64,000 nt of DNA from an uncultured Parvularculaceae bacterium (GCA_913055785.1 CAJXLJ010000002.1:121203-185202), one strand, 5' to 3'; positions 16,914 through 26,748 are shown, counted from the stretch's first letter. The notes: generated by a model not told the origin, from the letters alone. Numbers and translations: made by a program.

Positions 16914-18725
16914 ATGACGCGCCGACATTTAAAAACCCTGACCGTGCTGGCCGGCCTTGCTCCGGCTCTTGCATTCGCGGACGAAGATATCGTCGTCGAG
17001 GGAACGAGACTTCCCTCTCCCGCCGCCGAAATCGGCTCAAGCGTTTCGGTAATCACCGCTGATGACATCGAGCTCAAAGGCTACGCCTTTGCTCTGGACG
17101 CCATCGCTTCCGCGCCGGGCGTCACGATCAATCAGAACGGCGCCTTTGGCGGCGCGGCGAGCGTGCGCATTCGCGGCGCCGGGAGCGACCAGACGCTGGT
17201 GCTGCTCGACGGCGTGCCGCTTGGCGACCCTACCGCCGTCGGCGGCGGCTATGATTTCTCCCTGCTCGACGCCAGCGAGATCGAACGGATCGAAATCCTG
17301 AAAGGCGCGCAATCGACGCTTTGGGGCTCCGACGCCATCGGCGGCGTCGTCAACATCATCTCAAAGCGCCCGGAGGAAGGTCTGGGCGCCAGGATGTTCG
17401 CCGAAGGCGGTTCCTACAAAACCTTCCGCGGCGGCGCGGCGCTTTCCGGTGCGAACGATACGGGCGACTTCCGGTTCTCCGCATCGGGAATCACCAGCGA
17501 AGGCGTATCAAAAGCCGACGAGGCCGACGGCAATACCGAACGCGACCCTTATGACGGGCTGACATTTGCGGGGCGCGGCGGGCTCAACCTGCCTCACAAT
17601 ATACGTCTCGAGCTTGTCGCCCGTTACATGGAAAGCGAAACCGGCATCGACGGTTTCCCGCCGCCGAATTATGCCCTCGCCGACACGGACGACACCTATG
17701 AGACGGAACAGTTCTCGGGCGCCGCGACCTTGCGCGCGCCGCTTTTCGGCGGGCGCTTCGAAAATGTCGTCACCGCCGGGTTCACGGACATTTATCGCGT
17801 CGGCGTCTATAGCGGCTTTGAAAGCGTCGACGACGGCGACCGGCTGATCCTGCGTTATCAGGGAACCGTGCGGCTCGGCGACAGACATCGGCTCGCCTTC
17901 GGCGCCGAGCGTGAAGAAAACGAAGCGAATGGCGAGGAAACGTCAACCAACTCCATATTCGGGCTTTATGAAGTGAAACCCGTGGACGGCCTGACGCTCT
18001 CCGCCGGGGTGCGCAATGACGATCACAGCGCGTTCGGGTCGGCGACGACGGCCCGCGCCGCTGCGGCGTTTTCGCCGGCGGACTGGCTCACCTTGCGCGG
18101 CAGCTGGGGCGAAGGCTTCAAGGCGCCGACGATCTTCCAGCTGACGATAAGTTACGGCCTGCTGCCGCCGAATGCTGACCTGCAGCCCGAAACAAGCGAA
18201 TCCTGGGACGCCGGTTTCGATGTGACGTTCCTTGACGGCGCCGCAAGGCTTTCAGCAACTTATTTCCATCGAGATACGGAAAACCTCATCATTTATGGGG
18301 CGACAAACCGGTATGAAAATCTTGCAGCGACAACAGCAGACGGCGTTGAGACAGCGTTTGACGTCGCCCTGACAGACTGGCTGACATTTTCAGTCAATCA
18401 CGCCTTTATCGACGCAACAGACGCAACCACCGGCGACCCGCAGATCCGCGTTCCCCGTCACACCGGCGACCTCTCCCTCGCCTGGCGGCGGGAAAAGCTC
18501 TCCGGCGCTGTCGTCGTTCGTTACAACGGCGCAGAAATCGACAACGCCTTTGGCGGAAATGTCGATTCATGGACAAGGGTCGACCTCTCCGGCGCTTACG
18601 CATTTAACGAGACGATCGAAGTCTATGCGCGTATCGAAAACCTCTTTGATGAGGAGTATCAGCAGGTTTTAGGATACGGGACGCCGGGACTCTCCGCTTA
18701 TGGCGGCGTGAGGCTGACATTTTAA
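16914..18725 (+). CDS. btuB: TonB-dependent vitamin B12 receptor (BtuB-like)
   Basis: Outer-membrane active transporter for cobalamin. The 603-residue protein has a signal peptide ending LAFA-DED (around residue 22), a TonB-box-like stretch EDIVVEGTR right after it, and a plug domain with SIxVIT, the APGVTINQNG segment, VRIRGAGSDQTLVLLDG and STLWGSDAIGGVVNI, the plug hallmarks of the BtuB type. A 22-strand barrel should follow, ending in the terminal aromatic residue (GGVRLTF). The GAGGAGAA ribosome-binding site is strong. A cobalamin riboswitch lies immediately upstream and BtuF/C/D genes follow at once, which makes B12 (or a cobinamide) the likely substrate. Confidence 0.94.
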   Translation: MTRRHLKTLTVLAGLAPALAFADEDIVVEGTRLPSPAAEIGSSVSVITADDIELKGYAFALDAIASAPGVTINQNGAFGGAASVRIRGAGSDQTLVLLDGVPLGDPTAVGGGYDFSLLDASEIERIEILKGAQSTLWGSDAIGGVVNIISKRPEEGLGARMFAEGGSYKTFRGGAALSGANDTGDFRFSASGITSEGVSKADEADGNTERDPYDGLTFAGRGGLNLPHNIRLELVARYMESETGIDGFPPPNYALADTDDTYETEQFSGAATLRAPLFGGRFENVVTAGFTDIYRVGVYSGFESVDDGDRLILRYQGTVRLGDRHRLAFGAEREENEANGEETSTNSIFGLYEVKPVDGLTLSAGVRNDDHSAFGSATTARAAAAFSPADWLTLRGSWGEGFKAPTIFQLTISYGLLPPNADLQPETSESWDAGFDVTFLDGAARLSATYFHRDTENLIIYGATNRYENLAATTADGVETAFDVALTDWLTFSVNHAFIDATDATTGDPQIRVPRHTGDLSLAWRREKLSGAVVVRYNGAEIDNAFGGNVDSWTRVDLSGAYAFNETIEVYARIENLFDEEYQQVLGYGTPGLSAYGGVRLTF

Positions 18726-18726
18726 A

Positions 18727-19542
18727 ATGAAGCGGCTGGCGGCGATATTCTCGATTATTTTAGCAGCTTGCTCAGCAGCGCCCGAAGCGAACGATGCGGC
18801 GGGCCTCCGCATCGTCAGCGTCGATTATTGCGCCGACCAGTATGTGTTGAAGATTGCAGACAGAGAGAACATCGCCGCCCTCTCGCCTGACGCAGACAAG
18901 ATCTTTTCCTATATGCGCGAGGAGTCGAAAGGCTTGCCGACCGTTCGCCCCCGCGCCGAAGACATCCTGCTTTTAAAACCCGATATTGTTGTAAGGAGCT
19001 ATGGCGGCGGACCGAACGCTGTCGCGTTTTTCAACCGCGCTGGGATTAAGGTCGTGCAGATCGGTTACGCCAGCGATCTCGCCGGCGTGAAACAGGTCAT
19101 CCTCGACGCCGCCCGCGATCTTGGCGTTGCGGAGCGGGGCGCGGCGATCGTCGCCGACATGGAAGCGCGCCTCGCCGCCCTGCCTCAGCATGACGAGAAA
19201 AAATCGGCGCTCTATCTCACATCGAAAGGCGCCGTCGCCGGAACCGGTACGATGGTCGATGAAATGATGCAGCTTGCGGGACTTGAGAATTTCCAGGCCC
19301 AGCCTGGCTGGGGGGGCGTTTCCCTCGAACGTCTTGCTTATGGGAAACCGGACGTGATCGCCGCGAGCTTCTTCGACACGTCGGACATTCACTCCGATAT
19401 CTGGACCCCGGCGCGCCATCCGCTGGCGAAGCGACGGCTTGGAGAAAGCACCGTGATCGAACTACCTGCCGCTCTCACCTCCTGTAGCGGCTGGCCGGTT
19501 GTTGAAGCTGTCGAACGGCTTGCGAAAGGCGGCGGCGCATGA
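18727..19542 (+). CDS. btuF: Cobalamin ABC transporter, substrate-binding lipoprotein (BtuF-like)
   Basis: Captures corrinoid in the periplasm and delivers it to the BtuCD permease. The 271-residue protein carries a lipoprotein signal with LAAC (cysteine 15), so it should be tethered by lipid, unlike soluble E. coli BtuF. The class III binding-protein fold is seen in RIVSVDYCADQYVL, the ILLLKPDIVV element, and the inter-lobe helix around residues 120-140. It begins 1 bp after the btuB stop and overlaps btuC by an ATGA. Siderophore-binding relatives look similar; the riboswitch decides in favour of B12. Confidence 0.9.
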   Translation: MKRLAAIFSIILAACSAAPEANDAAGLRIVSVDYCADQYVLKIADRENIAALSPDADKIFSYMREESKGLPTVRPRAEDILLLKPDIVVRSYGGGPNAVAFFNRAGIKVVQIGYASDLAGVKQVILDAARDLGVAERGAAIVADMEARLAALPQHDEKKSALYLTSKGAVAGTGTMVDEMMQLAGLENFQAQPGWGGVSLERLAYGKPDVIAASFFDTSDIHSDIWTPARHPLAKRRLGESTVIELPAALTSCSGWPVVEAVERLAKGGGA

Positions 19543-20528
19543 GGCAAGCCAGGCTCATTCCGGTGCTCGCCGCCGCTTCGCTGGCCGCAATTCTCGACGC
19601 CTGCCTGATCGGGACGACGCCCATGGGGCCGGTTCGATTTTTGTCAGCGCTCATCGGCGCCGGACCGGCGGGCGACCAAATCGTGATCTGGGAAATCCGC
19701 ATGCCGCGCGCCATCGCCGCGTTCATTGTCGGCGGCGCCCTCGGGCTTTGCGGCGCGGCGCTGCAGGGGCTGTTGCGCAACCCGCTCGCGGAACCCGGAA
19801 TTCTCGGCGTCTCGGCGACCGCAACGCTGGGCGCCACGCTGGCGCTTTTCTATGGCGCGGCGGCCATCGCGCCGGTCGCGGTTCCCCTCGCCGCAATCGC
19901 CGGCGCGCTTCTTTCAACCGCCTTTCTCGCGGCGGCGGCCATGCGCATCTCGTCCGTCGTGACGCTCATTCTGATCGGCGTCGGTCTTTCAAGTTTCACC
20001 GGCGCGCTGATGGCGCTTCTCCTTAATCTCGCGCCAAACCCGTTCACGCTCTCCGATCTCATCAGCTGGAGCCTCGGGTCGGTCGCCAATCGCAGCTTCG
20101 ACGATATTCTTCGCGTGCTTCCTTTCTTCGCGATCGGCGGCGGTTTGATCGTCTGGAGCGCAAGGCCGCTGTCCGCTCTAACGCTCGGCGAAGAGGCGGC
20201 GCACGGGCTTGGCGTCGATTTAAAGCGCACCCGCGCCTTTATCATCGCCGGAACCGGCCTCGTTGCGGGCGCCGCGGTTTCCCTCGCCGGCGCCATCGGT
20301 TTCGTCGGCATCGTCGCGCCGCATCTTGTGCGGCCCCTCGTCAAGTACGATCCCGCGCGCACGCTTATTCCTTCCGCTCTGCTGGGCGGGATTATCCTTG
20401 TTCTCGCGGATATCGGCGTGCGGTTGATTCCCAGCCCATCCGAATTGCGTCTCGGCGTCGTGGCGGCGCTGATCGGCGCGCCGGCTTTCGTCTGGATCGC
20501 GATGCAAAGGCGGGCGAGCCATGACTGA
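19539..20528 (+). CDS. btuC: Cobalamin ABC transporter, permease (BtuC/FecCD family)
   Basis: Inner-membrane permease of a type II ABC importer. The 329-residue protein has about ten hydrophobic helices. Family signatures are RMPRAIAAFIVGGALGLCGAALQ near residues 52-74 (shown here in part), RNPLAEPGILGVS, and the coupling helix region GFVGIVAPHLVRPLVKYD that docks with the ATPase. It overlaps btuF by 4 bp and btuD by 8 bp, so the three genes should be made in concert. The N-terminal segment is hydrophobic and acts as the first membrane helix rather than a cleaved signal. Confidence 0.93.
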   Translation: MRQARLIPVLAAASLAAILDACLIGTTPMGPVRFLSALIGAGPAGDQIVIWEIRMPRAIAAFIVGGALGLCGAALQGLLRNPLAEPGILGVSATATLGATLALFYGAAAIAPVAVPLAAIAGALLSTAFLAAAAMRISSVVTLILIGVGLSSFTGALMALLLNLAPNPFTLSDLISWSLGSVANRSFDDILRVLPFFAIGGGLIVWSARPLSALTLGEEAAHGLGVDLKRTRAFIIAGTGLVAGAAVSLAGAIGFVGIVAPHLVRPLVKYDPARTLIPSALLGGIILVLADIGVRLIPSPSELRLGVVAALIGAPAFVWIAMQRRASHD

Positions 20529-21297
20529 ACTCAAGCTCGAAAACATTTCCGTTTCCGCCGGCGGCGCCGAGATCCTTAAAGGCGTCTCTGCGACTTTCAG
20601 GACGGGCGAACTCGCCGCCATTATCGGTCCCAACGGCGCCGGCAAAACAACGCTGTTGAAATCGGCGCTCGGCCTGACCGACCCGCATTCGGGAAGCGCC
20701 ACGGTCGGCGGCGCGCCCGTCGCGTCGCTCTCCCCCATCGAGCGGGCGCGGCGCATCGCTTACCTGCCGCAAGCGCGGCCGCTTGTCTGGCCGGCGCGCG
20801 TGCGCGACGTTATTGCGCTTGGGCGCTATGCGTATGGCGCAAACCTCTCGAAACTGAAAGACGGCGATGCTGCGGCCGTCGAACAGGCGATAAAGGAATG
20901 CGATCTCGCGCATCTTGCTGACCGGTCGACTGACGGGCTGTCGGGCGGCGAACTCGCGCGGGTCCATTGCGCCCGCGCATTCGCATCGCAAACGCCGCTG
21001 CTCCTCGCCGACGAGCCGATCGCCGCGCTCGATCCTTATCACCAGTTCAATATTCTGGGCATTATCCGCCGCTATGTGAACGCAGGCGGCGGCGCAGCCA
21101 TCGTCCTCCACGATATCGCCCTCGCCGCCCGGTTCGCAGACCGCCTGATCTGGATGAAGGACGGCGAGGTCGTCGCCGACGGCCCGCCAGACAAGACGCT
21201 GACGAACGAACGCATGCGTGAAGTATTCAAGGTCAGCGCAGAAGTATCGAATGATGGGAAGCAGCTTAGGCTGTTGATCGCCGGCGGCGCGCCATGA
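20521..21297 (+). CDS. btuD: Cobalamin ABC transporter, ATP-binding protein (BtuD-like)
   Basis: ATPase that powers the BtuC permease. The 258-residue protein has Walker A GPNGAGKTTLLKS (residues ~38-50), a Q-loop in YLPQARPLVWP, the ABC signature LSGGELARVHCARAF, Walker B LLLADEPIAALDP and the switch histidine in IVLHDIALAARFAD. All catalytic residues are present. It ends the btuBFCD run, under the riboswitch at 16622-16792. No cobalamin synthesis or adenosyltransferase gene is nearby, so in this window the system serves uptake only. Confidence 0.93.
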   Translation: MTELKLENISVSAGGAEILKGVSATFRTGELAAIIGPNGAGKTTLLKSALGLTDPHSGSATVGGAPVASLSPIERARRIAYLPQARPLVWPARVRDVIALGRYAYGANLSKLKDGDAAAVEQAIKECDLAHLADRSTDGLSGGELARVHCARAFASQTPLLLADEPIAALDPYHQFNILGIIRRYVNAGGGAAIVLHDIALAARFADRLIWMKDGEVVADGPPDKTLTNERMREVFKVSAEVSNDGKQLRLLIAGGAP

Positions 21298-21392
21298 ACA
21301 TGGATAAAACGTAATCATCAGCTTGATTGCCGGTCTGCTACTATCCTCATTCGGGCTTTAACACGCTCGATATCTCAACGGAGGAAACCTGT

Positions 21393-21776
21393 ATGAAACA
21401 TCGGACAAAAGCGCTGCGTTCAGTGGCCGGATTATGTGTTTTTACTGCGGGCATGATGATCGTCAGCGAACCGGCTCTCGCCAAACCTGACAAGCCGATC
21501 AACGCCGCGACTCCTTTAAAAGGAACCGGCTGCCTCGTTCGCGACGCTGACGGCAATTATCACCTGGATACGGAATGCGAATGGCATATCGTTCAAAAAC
21601 TCGACAAGGATGGTAATCCGAAAAGCTTTATCTATCAGGACAAGGGAAAATTACCGGAAGGCGCGCCGCACCCGTCGAGCGCCAGCAAGAATTCAGGGGC
21701 GCTCTCAGATTGCGATTATACGGAAGTCACGACTCCGAGCGGCCAGTACAGTTCCAAATGTATGGGTAAGTACTAA
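21393..21776 (+). CDS. Small secreted protein of unknown function
   Basis: I do not recognise this 127-residue protein. The ATG at 21393 has a GGAGGAAA ribosome-binding site and opens a clear Sec signal peptide (MKHRTKALRS, hydrophobic core, cleavage near EPALA-KPD, residue ~30). The mature part of about 97 residues is polar and contains four cysteines (Cys-Leu-Val, ECEW, DCDY and KCMGKY), enough for two disulfides in the periplasm. It follows the btu operon by about 95 bp but is probably separate, and it is closed by an intrinsic terminator at 21799-21827. No function is inferred. Confidence 0.78.
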   Translation: MKHRTKALRSVAGLCVFTAGMMIVSEPALAKPDKPINAATPLKGTGCLVRDADGNYHLDTECEWHIVQKLDKDGNPKSFIYQDKGKLPEGAPHPSSASKNSGALSDCDYTEVTTPSGQYSSKCMGKY

Positions 21777-21798
21777 CTTCCGCGATTAACCTGCCGGA

Positions 21799-21827
21799 AA
21801 ACCGCTCCTTCTCAAGGAGCGGTTTTT
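21799..21827 (+). terminator. Rho-independent terminator
   Basis: An 11-bp perfect stem (AACCGCTCCTT pairing with AAGGAGCGGTT) around a CTC loop is followed by a run of T residues. It lies about 25 bp after the stop of the small secreted protein and ends that transcript. It also separates it from the opposing tRNA-Gly gene. Confidence 0.92.
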
Positions 21828-21844
21828 TGCTTTCTGAGAAAAAC

Positions 21845-21918
21845 TGGAGCGGGTAGCGGGAATCGAACCCGCATATTCAGCTTGGAAGGCTGCTGCACTA
21901 CCATTGTGCTATACCCGC
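21845..21918 (-). tRNA. tRNA-Gly (anticodon UCC)
   Basis: A 74-nt tRNA on the minus strand with CCA encoded at its 3' end. The acceptor stem GCGGGTA pairs with TACCCGC (21912-21918 against 21849-21855), the discriminator is U, the anticodon loop reads CTTCCAA with anticodon TCC, and the T-loop is TTCGATT. It reads GGA/GGG codons. It lies in the 346-bp gap between the small secreted protein and the aminopeptidase gene; the remaining ~200 bp before the aminopeptidase show no further gene, only its probable promoter. Confidence 0.97.
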
Positions 21919-22122
21919 GAGAGCCCCCGTAAATAGCGAAATTTCGGTCCCAGGCAAGGCGCTTGCGACGGTTTCTCGCATGTGGGCCAGGCGACAAGCC
22001 GTGTCGTTGATACGATGAACCGAGTGTCCTCTCCTTGCTAAATCAGGGGATTGCGCTCAGGGTTCGCCCTAGAAACGCCGAAGCAGGGGCCTTCGGCAGT
22101 CTCCAACCATAGAGCATTTCCG

Positions 22123-24780
22123 ATGAAAAAACTTCTGCTTCTCGCCGTTTCCGCGCTTTCGCTCGCCGCCTGCCAGCAGCCGGCCGACAACGCCGCCAAG
22201 CCGTCGAAGGACGCCTCGAAAGCGGCCGCGTTTTCCTATGAGCGGGATATCCTGCCCGCCGACGCAACGCCTGTTTCCTACGACATCGCCGTCAAGCCCG
22301 ACATTGACGCCAAGACCTTTGAAGGCGAAGCAAAGCTGACCTTCATGGTCAACAAAGCGACTGACCGGATCGTCGTCAACGCGATCAATCTCGATGTCGC
22401 CGAAGCCATGCTCGATGGCGAGACGGCTTTAACGGTTGAAGTCGACGCCGACGCCCAGCGGATGACCTTTGTTGCGGCCGAGCCGATTTCCGCCGGCGAA
22501 CATCATATCGACGTCAGCTATACAGGCCGGCTTTACGACAACGCCGCCGGCATCTTCATCTCCACTTATCCGACACCGGAAGGCCGGAAATCCCTCCTCG
22601 CCTCGCAGATGGAACCGGGGGATGCGCGCAAGGTAGCGCCGATGTGGGACGAACCTGCGCTGAAAGCGGTCTTCAAAATGTCGGCGATCCTGCCCGAGGG
22701 CATGATGGCGGTGTCGAACATGCCGGTCGAGAATACGACAACACGCGATGACGGACTGGTCCGCACGGACTTTGCGCCGACGCCGAAAATGTCGTCCTAT
22801 CTTCTCTATTTCGGCACCGGCGACTTCGATCGCATCACGCAAGACTATCACGGCATGGAGCTCGGCATCGTCACCCGCGCCGGCGAATCTGAAAAAGGGC
22901 GTTATGCGCTGAACGCCACCGTCGACATTCTCGATTATTATTACGACTATTTCGACGAGCCCTACCCGTTGCCCAAGCTTGACCAGATCGCTGCGCCCGG
23001 CGCCGGCGGTTTCAGCGCCATGGAGAACTGGGGCGCTATCCTTTACTTCGAACAGGCTCTTCTCCTCGATCCGCGCTTCTCTACGCCCGCCAGCAAGCAG
23101 CGCGTGTTCAACGTGGTCGCACATGAAGTCGCGCATCAGTGGTTCGGCAATCTCGTCACCATGGAGTGGTGGGACGATCTATGGCTGAATGAAAGCTTTG
23201 CTTCCTGGATGGATTCGAAGATTTCCGATCACCTCAATCCGGATTGGAATGTCTGGCTGCAAATGCTCGGCTATCGCGAATACGCGTTCATCGTCGACAG
23301 CATCGCCTCAACCCACCCCATCAGCCAGCCCGTCCACAATATGGAAGAAGCGACGACCGCATTCGACGGGATCACTTATGCGAAAGGCCAGATGGTGATC
23401 CGCATGATTGAGGATTATGTGGGCGAGGAAGCGTTCCGCAAAGGCGTGCGCAACTACATCAAGAAGCACGCCTACGGCAATGCGCGCATGGACGACCTCT
23501 GGGGCGCGATTGACGCAGCTTCCGATGCGCCTGTCCTCGACATCGCTCACGATTTCACGCTGCAGCCCGGCGTACCGATGATCGTGGTGGACGGCGCGGT
23601 TTGCGAAAACGGCGCGACCAAGCTGAGCCTGCACCAGACACAATACGGCGCGGACGCGGCTTCGAAAGCGCAGAACCAGACCTGGCGCACGCCAGTAAAA
23701 GCGGCGGTTGTCGGATCAAATGACATCGCCCGCGCGACGATTTCCGGCGGCGACGTTCAGACCATGTCCTTGAAAGGCTGCGGCGCGGTGAAAGTGAACG
23801 CCGGCGAAAGCGGTTATTATCGCACGCTCTATACGGACGAGTCTTTCGGAGACATATCCGGAGCGTATGACGATCTCGCTTCAATCGATCAGCTCGGCCT
23901 GATCAAGGACGCCGCCGCGCTTGGGTCTACAGGTTACGCGCCCTATTCGCGGTTCCTAGATCTCGTCGTTAAAACGCCAACCGATGGAGAGCCTGTCATC
24001 ACCGGCGACGTCGCCGGCAACCTTGTCGATCTCAACGATCTTTTCAAAGGACAGCCCGGCGCCGATCGCTTTAAGGCATTCGCGGCGGACTGGCTGAACC
24101 CGGCGTTCGCCAATGTCGGGTGGGATGCGGTTGCAGGCGAGTCCGACAACACGATGATCCTGCGCTCACAAATGATTGGCGCCCTCTCCGCCATGGATGA
24201 CGAAGCAGTCATCGCCGAGGTTAAAAGCCGGTTCGCCGCCTATCGCGCCGATCCCGCCTCCCTGAACCCGGCGCTGGTTTCAAGGGTGATTGATGTCGTC
24301 GGCCGCAAGGCGGATGAAACCATCTTCAATCAGCTTCTCGAAGCGGCGCGCAACGCCGATAACCCGCGCGAGCAGCGCCTTTATTACGGCGCGCTTGACG
24401 GCGTCGAGGATGAAGCACTGGCGCGGCGCGCAATGGAGATATTCCTGAGCGATGAGATTTCAGCGCAATTGCGCCCGCGGTATTTCCGGTCAATGGCGGA
24501 CGACCATCCGCGGATGATCTGGGACTATTACAAGGAGCATTATCAGGAAATCGAAGCGGACCTCGATCCGCTCGAGCGCATCGAATATGCGGCGAGCATC
24601 GCGGCTTCTACGGGCGATGAAGAAATCGGCCGGGAGCTCGAAGCCTTCGCTGCCGAACATCTGCCCGAAAGCGCGAAGAAGTCCGTAGAGCGCGCGGTGC
24701 AATTCATCACCCTCCAGGCTTCAATCAAGCGCGAGCGCCTGCCGGAAGTGGTCGCCTGGCTCGAGGCGCGGGGAGAATAA
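22123..24780 (+). CDS. M1-family aminopeptidase, predicted lipoprotein
   Basis: Zinc metallo-aminopeptidase that should release N-terminal residues from peptides in the cell envelope. I chose the ATG at 22123 because it opens a lipoprotein signal (MKKLLLLAVSALSLAAC, cysteine 17), giving 885 residues. The exopeptidase motif is GFSAMENWG and the zinc site is HEVAHQWFGN with the third ligand glutamate in WLNESFASW. The C-terminal ERAP1-like helical domain is complete, ending near residue 885. E. coli PepN is cytoplasmic, so export to the periplasm marks this as a nutrient-scavenging type. It appears monocistronic. Confidence 0.93.
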   Translation: MKKLLLLAVSALSLAACQQPADNAAKPSKDASKAAAFSYERDILPADATPVSYDIAVKPDIDAKTFEGEAKLTFMVNKATDRIVVNAINLDVAEAMLDGETALTVEVDADAQRMTFVAAEPISAGEHHIDVSYTGRLYDNAAGIFISTYPTPEGRKSLLASQMEPGDARKVAPMWDEPALKAVFKMSAILPEGMMAVSNMPVENTTTRDDGLVRTDFAPTPKMSSYLLYFGTGDFDRITQDYHGMELGIVTRAGESEKGRYALNATVDILDYYYDYFDEPYPLPKLDQIAAPGAGGFSAMENWGAILYFEQALLLDPRFSTPASKQRVFNVVAHEVAHQWFGNLVTMEWWDDLWLNESFASWMDSKISDHLNPDWNVWLQMLGYREYAFIVDSIASTHPISQPVHNMEEATTAFDGITYAKGQMVIRMIEDYVGEEAFRKGVRNYIKKHAYGNARMDDLWGAIDAASDAPVLDIAHDFTLQPGVPMIVVDGAVCENGATKLSLHQTQYGADAASKAQNQTWRTPVKAAVVGSNDIARATISGGDVQTMSLKGCGAVKVNAGESGYYRTLYTDESFGDISGAYDDLASIDQLGLIKDAAALGSTGYAPYSRFLDLVVKTPTDGEPVITGDVAGNLVDLNDLFKGQPGADRFKAFAADWLNPAFANVGWDAVAGESDNTMILRSQMIGALSAMDDEAVIAEVKSRFAAYRADPASLNPALVSRVIDVVGRKADETIFNQLLEAARNADNPREQRLYYGALDGVEDEALARRAMEIFLSDEISAQLRPRYFRSMADDHPRMIWDYYKEHYQEIEADLDPLERIEYAASIAASTGDEEIGRELEAFAAEHLPESAKKSVERAVQFITLQASIKRERLPEVVAWLEARGE

Positions 24781-24802
24781 CCTTCCCGCTCTATGAGGGA
24801 GA

Positions 24803-25435
24803 CTAGAGCTCGTCTTTACGGGGACGAGAAAATTTCGGCAGTTGGATGTTGAATAAAATTGCAGCGGCGCGAATGACGAAGGTCGTCAGCGCCGCTGTAA
24901 TGGCCGAAGCGCCATCGCCCAAGCCGAGATAAACAGCGCCGACATAAACAGCGGCGCCAGTTAAAGCGGCTGTCGCATAAATCTCCTGCCGTAGGAGCAA
25001 CGAGGGTTCATTCAGCAATACGTCGCGAACAATTCCGCCGAATGCAGCGGTAACCGTCCCCATGAAAATTGCGATAATTGCAGGCGACTCCGCCTCGAGC
25101 GCTGCTTGAGCGCCGAGTACGGCGAAAACCGAAAGCCCCATGGCGTCCGCCCATATCAACGCTGAAAGTCGGGACGTAATAATCGGTTGCGCGATAACCG
25201 CCGTCGCCGCACCGGCAAGGCAAATTAATACGGCGCCCGGATCTGCGATCCACCAGACAGGAAACTGGCCAAGCAAAACGTCACGAATGGTGCCGCCGCC
25301 GACGCCTGTGACAAAGGCCATGACCGACACGCTAAACAAATCAAGGTCATTGCGCAACGCAGTCAGAGCGCCAGACACGGCGAAGACGAATAATCCAATC
25401 GTCGTTAAAGCGCTAAACACCGCCACTGTTTCCAT
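24803..25435 (-). CDS. TRIC-type cation channel family protein (UPF0126/YadS)
   Basis: A 210-residue inner-membrane protein with seven hydrophobic helices arranged as two three-helix repeats. Each repeat carries the family signature: GLFVFAVSGALTALR with GVGGGTIRDVLLG in the first, and GLSVFAVLGAQAAL with AAFGGIVRDVLLNE in the second. Prokaryotic TRIC homologues form trimeric potassium-permeable channels; the family was earlier annotated as possible glycine transporters. It converges with the aminopeptidase gene, with 22 bp between stops. No partner gene suggests its physiological ion. Confidence 0.9.
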   Translation of the reverse strand: METVAVFSALTTIGLFVFAVSGALTALRNDLDLFSVSVMAFVTGVGGGTIRDVLLGQFPVWWIADPGAVLICLAGAATAVIAQPIITSRLSALIWADAMGLSVFAVLGAQAALEAESPAIIAIFMGTVTAAFGGIVRDVLLNEPSLLLRQEIYATAALTGAAVYVGAVYLGLGDGASAITAALTTFVIRAAAILFNIQLPKFSRPRKDEL

Positions 25436-25503
25436 AGCGTAAACGGTTGCGCCGATTCAGACGTCAAGAAAAGACCGAAACACGCGGCGGCGCCTGACTC
25501 CCA

Positions 25504-26661
25504 TCAGAGCGTTCGGGCAATCAACAGCTTCATAATTTCATTCGTGCCGCCATAGATACGTTGCACGCGGGCGTCGGCGTACATGCGGCTGATCGGGTAC
25601 TCATCCATATAGCCATACCCGCCGAAGAGTTGCAGGCACTCGTCCATGACTTCGCCTTCAAGTTCGGTCAGCAGCAATTTTGACATCGAGGCGGTGGCCG
25701 CGTCGAGCTTGCCGGCGATCAATTGTTCCGTGCAGTAATCGACAAACACCCGCGCCATGGTCGCCTTGGCCTTGAGCTCGGCGAGCTTGAACTGGGTGTT
25801 CTGGAAGGCGATGACCGGTTTGCCGAAAGCCTGGCGTTCCTTGACATAGTCGATCGTCAACTCCAGCGCGCGCTCGATCGAGGCGATGGAGAGAACGGCG
25901 ATCTGCTGGCGCTCCTGCGGTAATTGCTGCATCAACTGGAAGAACCCCTGCCCTTCCTCCACGCCGAGCAGGTTCTCTGTCGGAATTTTGACGTCATTGA
26001 AAAAGAGTTCGGACGTGTCCTGCGCCTTGTTGCCGAGTTTCTTGAGATTGCGCCCGCGCTCGAAACCATCGGCGCCGTCGGTCTCGACCACCATCAGCGA
26101 TACGCCCTTGGCGCCTTCCGACGGGTCGGTTTTCGCAACGACAATGATGATGTTCGCCGTCTGGCCATTGGTGATGAACGTCTTCTGACCATTGACGACA
26201 TACTGGTTGCCCTCTTTGATCGCCGTCGTCCTCACCGCCTGAAGATCGGACCCGGTACCCGGCTCGGTCATGGCGATGGCACCGACAAGTTCGCCTGACG
26301 CCATCTTCGGCAGCCAGCGTTTTTTCTGCTCTTCCGTGCCGTAATGAAGAATATAGGGAGCGACGATGCAGTTATGGAGCCCGGCGCCGAACCCTTCGAC
26401 GCCCGCTTTCACCTGCTGTTCGCAGAAAATCTGTTCATGCGCAAAGGTGCCGCCGGCGCCGCCATATTCCTCCGGCATCGACATGCATAAGAGCCCCGCT
26501 TCGCCGGCTTTCTCCCAGGCCCAGCGGTCAACCTTGCCCTGGTCCCGCCACTTCTCCACATGCGGCGTCAATTCGCGGGAAAAGAACTTGAAGACTTCCG
26601 TCTCGAACAGCTCGAGATCATCGGTCTTCCATGACGGGTTAGCGGTCTGAACGGCGGGCAT
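25504..26661 (-). CDS. Acyl-CoA dehydrogenase (long-chain/isovaleryl-type active site)
   Basis: FAD-dependent alpha,beta-dehydrogenation of an acyl-CoA thioester. The 385-residue protein has AMTEPGTGSDLQ (residues ~130-140) and the C-terminal QLFGGYGYMDEYPISRMYADARVQRIYGGTNEIMK region, given here only in part as RIYGGTNEIMK. Where medium-chain enzymes have the catalytic glutamate in this last motif, this protein has glycine; instead Glu250 in LPQERQQIA matches the base used by isovaleryl-CoA and long-chain acyl-CoA dehydrogenases. Substrate chain length is uncertain. It lies 87 bp downstream of the 3-hydroxyisobutyrate-dehydrogenase-like gene, which hints at branched-chain amino acid breakdown. 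Confidence 0.93.
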   Translation of the reverse strand: MPAVQTANPSWKTDDLELFETEVFKFFSRELTPHVEKWRDQGKVDRWAWEKAGEAGLLCMSMPEEYGGAGGTFAHEQIFCEQQVKAGVEGFGAGLHNCIVAPYILHYGTEEQKKRWLPKMASGELVGAIAMTEPGTGSDLQAVRTTAIKEGNQYVVNGQKTFITNGQTANIIIVVAKTDPSEGAKGVSLMVVETDGADGFERGRNLKKLGNKAQDTSELFFNDVKIPTENLLGVEEGQGFFQLMQQLPQERQQIAVLSIASIERALELTIDYVKERQAFGKPVIAFQNTQFKLAELKAKATMARVFVDYCTEQLIAGKLDAATASMSKLLLTELEGEVMDECLQLFGGYGYMDEYPISRMYADARVQRIYGGTNEIMKLLIARTL

Positions 26662-26748
26662 GAGCGGCTCCTGTCTGGTATCGCGAGACTAATGTGAGTT
26701 CCGCCGCCAGCCTTCGCAACATGCTTATGCAGAGGACCGTGTCCGGCC